Positions 57,489 to 64,000 of a stretch of DNA of 64,000 nt are shown here, one piece after another. The stretch spans positions 1-64,000 of the forward strand of contig DASXOJ010000071.1 of NCBI GenBank assembly GCA_036494465.1, read 5' to 3'. The notes below the pieces were generated by a model. That model was not told the origin of the DNA. It did not search any database and was given only the letters and a program-made list of their open reading frames with translations. Made by a program: the position numbers and the translations under genes. Position 1 is the stretch's first letter; every line of letters starts with the position of its first letter. The DNA is from CAJCJE01 sp036494465. GTDB lineage: Bacteria > Actinomycetota > Actinomycetes > Mycobacteriales > Pseudonocardiaceae.

Positions 57489-59581
57489 TCGCGCTCGGCA
57501 TCGTGCTCTCCTGCATCGCCGCCTGCTGCTACGGCCTCGCCGCCAGCCTCCAGAACGGCGCAGTGCACGCGGTCTCCACCGCGTCACCGACCGGTCCCGG
57601 CAAAGGGCTGAGCTGGCGCCAGCTGCGCCGCCTCACCACCGACCGGCAGTGGCTGTTCGGCCTGCTCGCCACCAGCGGCGGCGCCCTGTTCCACGTGCTC
57701 GCGCTGTCCATGGCACCGCTGGTCGTCGTGCAGCCCATCGGCGTACTCGCGATCGGCATCACCGTCCTGCTCGCGGTCGCCAGCCGCCGCGAACGACTCA
57801 CCGCACCGACCCTGTTCGCCACGTTGGCCAGCACCATGGGCGTCGGCATGTTCGTGGTCCTCGCCGCGGGCGGCGCCGACCAGGGCAGCCAGCAGCCCGG
57901 CGTCGAACTGCGCATCAGCCTGGCAACCGCGGGCATCGTGCTGCTGCTCGGCGTGACCGGCATGCGCGCCAAGGGCTGGCTGCGCGCCCCGGCCCTCGCG
58001 GCCGCTGCCGGTGTCTGCTTCGGACTCGTGTCCGTGCTGACCAGGGTCGTCTCCGAACACATCCGCTCCGCCGACATCGGCGGTATCGGCGTCGGCTGGG
58101 TGATCGGCATCCCGATCGCGGTCGCGGCCGGTGCCTGGTTCGTGCAGCAGGCGCACGCCAGTGGGCGACCGGACACCGTGGTCGCCTGCCAGTCCGTCGT
58201 CGACCCGCTCATGGGGGTGCTGGTCGGCGCGATCTGCTTCGGCGAGGCAGGCCAGGTCGGCCCCGTCGTGATCATCGGGGAACTCGCCTGCGCCGTGCTG
58301 GCCGTGGCCGGCATCGTCGCGCTGGCGCTGCGCAAACCCAGCAACACCAACATTTTCGCAACCAGGGAGTACCAGGTGGACGTCATCAGCGGTTACCGCA
58401 CGCAGCTCAAACTGGTCATCGGAGCGGACACGTTCCCGCCCGATGTCAACGGGGCGGCCCGCTTCGCCCACCAGCTCGCCACCGGCCTGGCCGGGCGCGG
58501 CCACGACGTGCACGTGATCTGCCCGTCGGCCACCGGACCGGCGTACACCGAAGAGCTGGACGGGATCACCGTGCACCGGCTGCGCTCGCGCCGCACGCCC
58601 TACCACCCCACGTTCCGGATCTGCCTGCCCTGGCAGGTGAAGGCCGCGACCGCCGCGCTGCTCGACGAGATCGAACCCGACCTGGTGCACGTCCAGGCGC
58701 ACTTCGTGGTCGGCAGGGCGCTGGTCCGCAACGCCACCCGCCGGGAGATCCCGGTCGTCGCGACCAACCACTTCATGCCGGAGAACCTGTTCGACTACGT
58801 CAAGGTGCCCGGCTGGTTCCGGCAGCTGGCGGCCCGGCTCGCCTGGCGCGACCTGGCCAAGGTGTTCGGCGCCGCGCGCGTGGTCACCGCGCCGACCCCG
58901 ACCGCCGCGCAGATGCTGGTCACCAAGGCCGGTCTCACCGACGCGGTGGCCAGGTCCTGCGGCGTCGACCTGGACCGCTTCGCCTCGCCCGCCGGGTCAT
59001 CGACCGGCACGCCGACCGTGCTGTTCGTCGGCAGGCTCGACGCGGAGAAGCACGTGCACGAACTGTTGCGCGCCATGGCGTTGCTGCCGAAGTCCGTTCA
59101 CGCGGAGATCGTCGGCGACGGCTCGTGCCGCACCGACCTGGAAACGCTGGCGGGCTACCTGGGCGTGACAGATCGAGTCCGATTCCGCGGCCACGTCGAC
59201 GACGAGGAACTGCGCGCGGCCTACCGGCGGAGTTCGGTGTTCTGCATGCCCGGCATCGCCGAACTGCAGAGCCTGGCCACCATGGAGGCGATGGCCGCCG
59301 GCAAGCCGGTCGTCGCCGCGAACGCGGTCGCGCTGCCGCACCTGGTCAGTCCGGGCGACAACGGGTGGCTGTTCGAACCCGGCGACATCGCGGGCCTGGC
59401 CAAGGCACTCGGCGCGGTGCTCGACACTCCGGAAACGGTGGCCCGGCTGGGCGCGGGGAGCAGGCGGATGATCGCCGCGCACGACCTCGGTGCCAGCCTG
59501 GACGCGTTCGACGCGATCTACCGCAACGCCCTCGGCGAAGCGCGGCCCGAACCGGTCGTGCGGCTGCGGGCAGTGGCCTGA
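57485..59581 (+). CDS. Single ORF joining a DMT-type membrane transporter and a GT4 glycosyltransferase
   Basis: 698 residues from ATG 57485, no stop between the two halves. Residues 1 to about 290 carry ten hydrophobic helices of the DMT (EamA/NIPA-like) type, e.g. LALSMAPLVVVQPIGVLAIGITVLL (part) and VACQSVVDPLMGVLVGAICFGE (part). From about residue 298 a family-4 glycosyltransferase begins: LVIGADTFPPDVNGAARFAHQLATGL (part), VLFVGRLDAEKHVHELLRAM and IAELQSLATMEAMAAGKPVVAANAVALPHL (part EAMAAGKPVVA). An internal GTG at 58376 has AGGGAG six bases upstream and begins exactly at the GT domain, so a free glycosyltransferase may also be made. A sequencing error hiding a stop cannot be excluded. 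Confidence 0.8.
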   Translation: MIALGIVLSCIAACCYGLAASLQNGAVHAVSTASPTGPGKGLSWRQLRRLTTDRQWLFGLLATSGGALFHVLALSMAPLVVVQPIGVLAIGITVLLAVASRRERLTAPTLFATLASTMGVGMFVVLAAGGADQGSQQPGVELRISLATAGIVLLLGVTGMRAKGWLRAPALAAAAGVCFGLVSVLTRVVSEHIRSADIGGIGVGWVIGIPIAVAAGAWFVQQAHASGRPDTVVACQSVVDPLMGVLVGAICFGEAGQVGPVVIIGELACAVLAVAGIVALALRKPSNTNIFATREYQVDVISGYRTQLKLVIGADTFPPDVNGAARFAHQLATGLAGRGHDVHVICPSATGPAYTEELDGITVHRLRSRRTPYHPTFRICLPWQVKAATAALLDEIEPDLVHVQAHFVVGRALVRNATRREIPVVATNHFMPENLFDYVKVPGWFRQLAARLAWRDLAKVFGAARVVTAPTPTAAQMLVTKAGLTDAVARSCGVDLDRFASPAGSSTGTPTVLFVGRLDAEKHVHELLRAMALLPKSVHAEIVGDGSCRTDLETLAGYLGVTDRVRFRGHVDDEELRAAYRRSSVFCMPGIAELQSLATMEAMAAGKPVVAANAVALPHLVSPGDNGWLFEPGDIAGLAKALGAVLDTPETVARLGAGSRRMIAAHDLGASLDAFDAIYRNALGEARPEPVVRLRAVA

Positions 59582-59649
59582 CCAGCCACTTTCCTGTTAC
59601 GGTCAGCACACCCGAACTGCGAATCAATCTCACGTTTGTGGGGTGTGCG

Positions 59650-61056
59650 ATGGCATCGGCCCAACCGGCCGCCGAGATCGGCCCGCTGCTGGATTCCAGC
59701 GCGGGCCGACTCGTCGATCTGCTCGCCGACGGCGCGGTCAGCTCAGTCGAGCTCACCACTGAAGTGCTCAACCGGATCGACCGAACCCAACCCACCCTCA
59801 ACGCCTTCCGCCGCGTCCGCGCCACCGAAGCCCTGGCCGCGGCCGCCGACGCCGACCACAAACTGGCGCAAGGACACCGCGCACCGTTGCTCGGCCTCCC
59901 GCTCGCCATCAAGGACGACATCGACCTGGCAGGCGAACCCACCGCGTTCGGCTGCGCGGGCGACTTCCCGCCCGCCACCGCCGACTGCGAACTCGTCCGG
60001 CTGCTCAAGCAGGCAGGCGCGGTCATCGTCGGCAAGACCAACACCCCCGAACTCGGCCAATGGCCGTTCACCGAAGGGGCGGCGTTCGGCGCCACCCGCA
60101 ACCCCTGGCACCTCGACCACACCCCCGGCGGCTCCTCCGGCGGCGCGGCAGCGGCGGTCGCGGCAGGCGTCGTCCCGATCGCGATCGGCTCCGACGGCGC
60201 AGGCTCGGTCCGCATCCCCGGCGCCTGGACCAACCTGGTCGGCATCAAACCCCAACGCGACCGCATCTCCCCGTTACCCGCGCGCGAACTGTTCTACGGC
60301 ATCACCACATCCGGCCCGCTTGCCCGCACCGTCGAGGACGCGGCCCTGCTGCTCGACGTCCTCGCCGCCCGGCCCGACGCGCCGTTCCGCACCGCAGCCC
60401 GCCGCGACCCCGGCAGGCTGCGCATCGCGCTCGCCCTGCGCGCCCCGTTCAGCGGCTACAGAACCCAACTCGACCCGCAGGTCCGCACCGCCGTCGAACG
60501 CGTCGCGGGCGTCCTCGCCGACCTCGGCCACTCGGTGCACGCCGCCCAACCCGACTACGGCCTCGTCGGCCTGAACTTCCTGCCCAGATCAACCGCGGGC
60601 CTGCACCAATGGACCGCCCGCATCCCCGACGAAACGCTGCTCGACCCGCGAACCCGAGCCAACATCCGCAACGGCAGGCTGTTCGGCAGGCACCTGCTCG
60701 GCTTCTCCCGCCACACCATCGGCTTCTTCCAACGCAGCGCCGCGCAAGTCTTCGACGCCGTCGACGTGGTGCTCACGCCCACCACCGCGACCCCGCCCCC
60801 GAAAATCGGCGCCATGGCCGAACTAGACGCCGACGGCCTGTCCAAGGCCATGGTGCGGGCCTGCCCTTACGCGTGGCCGTGGAACACCCTCGGCTGGCCC
60901 GCCATCAACGTTCCCGCCGGCACAACCGACGACGGCCTCCCGCTCGGCGCCCAACTGCTCGGCCCGGCCGACAGCGAAGAGCTGCTGATTTCCCTTGCCG
61001 CCCAACTGGAATCCTGCGAACGCTGGCAGGACCGCCGCCCGCCCCACCGCCAATAA
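59650..61056 (+). CDS. Amidase (amidase signature family)
   Basis: 468 residues from ATG 59650, 68 bp after the glycosyltransferase stop. The Ser-cisSer-Lys triad is intact: Lys88 in LAIKDDIDL, Ser162/Ser163 in TPGGSSGG and nucleophile Ser186 in GSDGAGSVRIPGAW. PINVPAGTTDDGLPLGAQLLGP (part NVPAGTTDDGLPLG) closes the family pattern. It hydrolyses an amide of unknown identity. It is not GatA, as no gatB/gatC neighbours or matching length are seen. Confidence 0.92.
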   Translation: MASAQPAAEIGPLLDSSAGRLVDLLADGAVSSVELTTEVLNRIDRTQPTLNAFRRVRATEALAAAADADHKLAQGHRAPLLGLPLAIKDDIDLAGEPTAFGCAGDFPPATADCELVRLLKQAGAVIVGKTNTPELGQWPFTEGAAFGATRNPWHLDHTPGGSSGGAAAAVAAGVVPIAIGSDGAGSVRIPGAWTNLVGIKPQRDRISPLPARELFYGITTSGPLARTVEDAALLLDVLAARPDAPFRTAARRDPGRLRIALALRAPFSGYRTQLDPQVRTAVERVAGVLADLGHSVHAAQPDYGLVGLNFLPRSTAGLHQWTARIPDETLLDPRTRANIRNGRLFGRHLLGFSRHTIGFFQRSAAQVFDAVDVVLTPTTATPPPKIGAMAELDADGLSKAMVRACPYAWPWNTLGWPAINVPAGTTDDGLPLGAQLLGPADSEELLISLAAQLESCERWQDRRPPHRQ

Positions 61057-61248
61057 CCGACCAACCAAGCCAAAAACCCCGCCGCAGGCCGGAAAAACCA
61101 ACCGCCCTCAGGGCAGCCCCCACCCATCCCGGGGGGACGACCCCGCGTCCAGCCTAGTCGGCGAAAAACCGACCGCAAAACCGGAATCGCGTGCCTGTGG
61201 ATGAATTTTGGGGCTGTGGATAACTTCCGGCGGCGGTTTGACAATGCG

Positions 61249-62385
61249 TTAGATTGCTTGGGCGGCGTAGTCGTCGAGCAGTGCGACGGCTTCGCCGATG
61301 TCGTCGGTCACCAGCAGCCAGCGTTCGCTCGGGCGCCCGTGCGCGAGTTGCTGGACGAGCGGCGCGGCGGGGACTTCGTTGGACCAGAAGTCCTTGCCGA
61401 GAAACACCATGGGCGCTGCCGGGCCCAGCGACCCATAGTGGTTCTTGGTGTAGTCCTGGAAGACCTCCTGAACGGTGCCGGCGCTGCCGGGCGTGTACAC
61501 GACGCCGCCGGTCGCCACGTTCAGCAGGCCGTCCTCGCGCACCGAATTGGCGAAGTATTTGGCGTGCAGTTCACAGGCGCAGTTGGGAGGTTCATGACCG
61601 TAGAACCAGGTGGGAATGCCGATCGTACGCGGAATCGGAAAGCGCGGCAGATCCAGGCGCAGCCCTGCGCGGAGCCACCTGCCGATCGACTCATGGTCCA
61701 CAGTGGACGAACCATTGTCGAACCGTGGCGCGCTCGACAGGATGCGCAGGGCCTCGCCGGGGTCGACGCCGGCGAGCCGGACACCGAGGGGTACGGCCTC
61801 CATGGCTCCTGGACCGCCGCCGGTGAGCACGGTGAAGCCGGTGGCGCTCGCGCCGAGGGCCTGGCCGAGGGCGACCGCGCGGCCGTAGCCGGCCGAGTCG
61901 CGCGGCAGGTCGTGGCCACCCATGACCGCGACCGGGTGCGGGCTGACCGCCAGCACCTCGTCGAGCGCCTCGGTGATGCTGTGGTCGTGCAGCCGCTGTG
62001 CCAGCGCGGGCAACGGTTCCGGATGCGTGCCGCACGCGCGCACGTGCTGGTAGACACGCGCGTCGAGGGTGTCCGTGTAGGAGGCGGGCCGGTCGGCGTC
62101 GAAGCCGTCGAACAGTTCGGCGGGGCTGTACAGCGAACTCCGGTACACCCGGTACGGCAGATCGGGGATGTCCGGGAACAGCAGCGCGCCTGCCGCGTCG
62201 GCGCGGGCGTGACTCGCCGGGGTCAACCGGCAACCGAGCAGCAGTGCGCCGTCGAGTTTGGTGCGCAGCAGCAGGTCGTCCTCGACTGAGGTCAGGTCGA
62301 GGCCGACCAGGATGACCCCGGCGAGGTCGCGGCCTGCCGCGCGGTGCTCGCGCAGTGCCGCGATGTCGGCGAGGGAAACGGCCAT
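61249..62385 (-). CDS. Large LOG-family protein (Rossmann-like nucleotide-binding)
   Basis: 378 residues, about twice a classical LOG protein. The C-terminal half holds the motifs: TGFTVLTGGGPGAMEAVPLG (GGGPGAMEA) and NVATGGVVYTPGSAGTVQEVFQDYTKN (key part TPGSAGTVQE, in place of PGGxGTxxE). The N-terminal half (LAGVILVGLDLTS, RTKLDGALLLGCRL) is an extra domain seen in long LOG proteins of actinobacteria. LOG enzymes release nucleobases from nucleoside monophosphates. The Gly-to-Ser change in the second motif may alter activity. Second gene of a minus-strand pair with purU (26 bp gap). Confidence 0.82.
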   Translation of the reverse strand: MAVSLADIAALREHRAAGRDLAGVILVGLDLTSVEDDLLLRTKLDGALLLGCRLTPASHARADAAGALLFPDIPDLPYRVYRSSLYSPAELFDGFDADRPASYTDTLDARVYQHVRACGTHPEPLPALAQRLHDHSITEALDEVLAVSPHPVAVMGGHDLPRDSAGYGRAVALGQALGASATGFTVLTGGGPGAMEAVPLGVRLAGVDPGEALRILSSAPRFDNGSSTVDHESIGRWLRAGLRLDLPRFPIPRTIGIPTWFYGHEPPNCACELHAKYFANSVREDGLLNVATGGVVYTPGSAGTVQEVFQDYTKNHYGSLGPAAPMVFLGKDFWSNEVPAAPLVQQLAHGRPSERWLLVTDDIGEAVALLDDYAAQAI

Positions 62386-62411
62386 CAGGGGAGCCTACGA
62401 CGACGGGAGGA

Positions 62412-63317
62412 TCAGAAGATCACAGTATGGCTGGAGTGCAACAACACCCGGTCTTCCAGGTGCCAGCGCAGGCCGCGCGCCAGCACGACCTTCTCGATGT
62501 CCCGGCCCTTGCGCACCATGTCCGCGACCGAGTCGCGGTGGTCGACCCGGATGACGTCCTGTTCGATGATCGGGCCCGCGTCGAGTTCGGCCGTGACGTA
62601 GTGACAGGTCGCGCCCACGAGCTTCACGCCGCGCGCGTGCGCTTGCCGGTAGGGCTGCGCGCCGACGAACGAAGGCAGGAAGCTGTGGTGGATGTTCAAC
62701 GTCCGCCCGGAGAACGCCGCGCAGAACTCGGCGGGCAGGATCTGCATGAACCGCGCCAGCACCACCGCGTGCGGTTTCGCGGCGTGCACGAGCTGGATCA
62801 GCTGGGCGAACGCCGCGTTCTTCGCTTCGGTGTCGTTCGCCGGGAACGGCACGTGGTGGAACGGGATGCCGTGCGCACGGGTGATCGCGGCCTGGCTGGT
62901 GTGGTTGCCGATCACCGCGGCGACGTCGACGTCGAGTTCGCCCGAGCTGACCCGGCCGAGCAGGTCGTAGAGGCAGTGTCCTTCCCGGGACACCAGGATG
63001 ACGATCCTGCGGCGTTCCGCGGAGTCGGTGATCCGCCAGTCCGACCGCACGCCGGTGTGGGAGCCGTAGCTGTCGCCGGAACTGAGCTTGCGGGCGACTT
63101 CGGCGAAGCGCAGCCGCAGTTCTTGCACGTCGAACGGCAGCGATTCGGCGAGGACCTCCTGGCGGGTGAAGAACCAGCCGGTGTCCGGATCGGTGTGGTA
63201 AGCGGCTTCGATGATCCAACCGCCCGCGTCGGCGAGGAACGATGAGATCGCCGCGACGATGCCGGTGCGGTCCGGGCAGCCGAAGGTGATCACATAGCGG
63301 CGTTGTGCGGCTGGCAT
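62412..63317 (-). CDS. purU: Formyltetrahydrofolate deformylase
   Basis: 301 residues from ATG 63317. N-terminal ACT domain (YVITFGCPDRTGIVAAISSFLADAGGWI, part) and C-terminal formyltransferase-like domain with ERHRILV-type stretch ERRRIVILVSREGHCLYDLL, NHTSQAAITRAHGIPFHHVP (part) and the catalytic Asn-His-Asp set in LNIHHSFLPSFVGAQPY and ELDAGPIIEQDV. It releases formate from 10-formyl-THF, balancing one-carbon and Gly/Met pools. It lies directly upstream of the LOG gene on the same strand. Confidence 0.95.
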   Translation of the reverse strand: MPAAQRRYVITFGCPDRTGIVAAISSFLADAGGWIIEAAYHTDPDTGWFFTRQEVLAESLPFDVQELRLRFAEVARKLSSGDSYGSHTGVRSDWRITDSAERRRIVILVSREGHCLYDLLGRVSSGELDVDVAAVIGNHTSQAAITRAHGIPFHHVPFPANDTEAKNAAFAQLIQLVHAAKPHAVVLARFMQILPAEFCAAFSGRTLNIHHSFLPSFVGAQPYRQAHARGVKLVGATCHYVTAELDAGPIIEQDVIRVDHRDSVADMVRKGRDIEKVVLARGLRWHLEDRVLLHSSHTVIF

Positions 63318-63356
63318 GGTGCATGAGTGTGGCAGGTCGGCGGCGCCTGAGCCCAG

Positions 63357-64000
63357 TCAACCGCGCCGTTGCGGCGGCTGCTGGCCGACCAGCGCCGAAT
63401 AGGCGATGGTGACCTCACCGAACCGCCACCGGTTCGACCGGTCCAGTACCGGCACGCCCCGGTCGGCCAGCAACTGGATGCTGTGTGCCCAGCGGGCGCG
63501 CGGGCCGAACGGCGCGTAGGGAGCCGCGGTGGCCCAGCAGTTGTCGAGTTCGGCGAGCAGGCCGTGCACTGCTTCACCGGGCACGTTGTGGTGGATCAGC
63601 GCCTTCGGCAGCCGTTCGGCCAGATCGGACGGTGTCTCGATGCCCGATGGCAGGCAGGACAGGGTCAGGCTGCGCGGGCCGTCGGCGTCCAGGGTGATCC
63701 AGCAGCAGCGCCTGCCGATCTCGTCGCAGGTGCCCTCGATGAGCACGCCGCCGGGGGCGAGGCCGGCGAGCATGGTCTGCCACGCGGCGGCCGCGTCCGG
63801 TTCCGCGTACTGGCGCAGCACGTTGAACGCCCGCAGGACGATCGGACGCGTACCGGCCAGTTCGAATCCGCCGCGCCGGAAGTCCAGGCTGGGCGGGTCG
63901 GCGGCGGGCGCGGCGGCGGCGACGCGGTCGGGGTCGAGTTCGAGGCCGAGCACGCGAACATCGGGCCGCACCCGGCGCAGCCGCTCGCGCATCTCGACGG
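63357..64000 (-). CDS. SAM-dependent methyltransferase-like protein (5' end outside window)
   Basis: The frame is open through the right edge (codons V-E-M-R reading inward), so the start lies beyond 64000; about 213 residues are present. VLGLELDPDRVAAA near the left of the fragment resembles motif II of Rossmann methyltransferases, and VLRAFNVLRQY with LAGLAPGGVLIEGTCDEIGRRCCWITL (part LAPGGVLIEGTCDE) the later motifs. The C-terminal part (GPRARWAHSIQLLADRGVPVLD) is not recognised. Called methyltransferase-like; substrate is unknown. Confidence 0.65.
   Translation of the reverse strand, partial: VEMRERLRRVRPDVRVLGLELDPDRVAAAAPAADPPSLDFRRGGFELAGTRPIVLRAFNVLRQYAEPDAAAAWQTMLAGLAPGGVLIEGTCDEIGRRCCWITLDADGPRSLTLSCLPSGIETPSDLAERLPKALIHHNVPGEAVHGLLAELDNCWATAAPYAPFGPRARWAHSIQLLADRGVPVLDRSNRWRFGEVTIAYSALVGQQPPQRRG

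Overview
The window is 64 kb of very GC-rich DNA with many GTG and TTG starts and no insertion sequence, prophage or CRISPR array. Gene content points to an actinomycete of the order Pseudonocardiales or a close relative. The evidence is a glnX-glnH-pknG operon, an F420-type LLM oxidoreductase, an XRE/HbhA-like/DUF2516 block in the order known from mycobacteria (Rv0474-Rv0476), CGNR and DUF445 proteins, a pntAA-pntAB-pntB transhydrogenase and several putative leaderless promoters. Genus and species cannot be given from the sequence alone. The layout is that of ordinary chromosome: short operons separated by strong GC hairpins, many of which serve two convergent genes.

Layout, 1-27 kb. The 3' end of a secreted polysaccharide lyase (PL8) and an APH(6)-like phosphotransferase come first. 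Small membrane and SRPBCC proteins and the transhydrogenase operon follow. A thiamine-precursor locus comes next: an NCS1 permease under a TPP riboswitch, divergent from tenA. After a DUF4232 lipoprotein there is a structured leader with a 12-codon ORF, then the glnX-glnH-pknG amino-acid-sensing operon. A sugar ABC importer lacking its ATPase is co-transcribed with a HAD phosphatase and a metallo-beta-lactamase-fold protein. Next are a Cys/Met PLP enzyme with a divergent Lrp regulator, an MHS-type MFS transporter and two tandem secreted G1 (eqolisin) peptidases.

Layout, 27-47 kb. Here lie an LLM oxidoreductase, a DUF445 membrane protein, an aminotransferase, an ECF-like sigma factor translationally coupled to an unknown protein, a secreted low-complexity protein, a PP2C-like protein, a nitrilase/APC-permease pair, three tRNA genes (Glu, Asp, Phe), and copZ-copA behind a CsoR-like operator. 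A 0.9-kb non-coding spacer with degenerate repeats follows, then a cupin/LLM pair with a divergent Lrp regulator, a cold-shock gene, and CGNR and VOC proteins. A PadR-ABC-FtsX operon sits behind a large palindrome.

Layout, 47-64 kb. eda-kdgK (2-keto-3-deoxygluconate catabolism) is followed by a LapA-like protein. An FAD monooxygenase and a divergent TetR regulator are separated by four operator palindromes spaced exactly 18 bp apart. The XRE-hbhA-like-DUF2516-YbaK block comes next, then DUF998 coupled to an unusual transporter-glycosyltransferase single ORF. An amidase, a large LOG-family protein, purU and a truncated methyltransferase close the window.

Points most worth a second look are the microORF plus three-way-junction RNA ahead of the PknG operon, the phased TetR operator array, the DMT-GT4 fusion ORF with a well-placed internal start, the extended N terminus of PknG, and the duplicated G1 peptidases. 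Positions and motifs were read directly from the sequence. Family assignments rest on recognised motifs. No database search was run.
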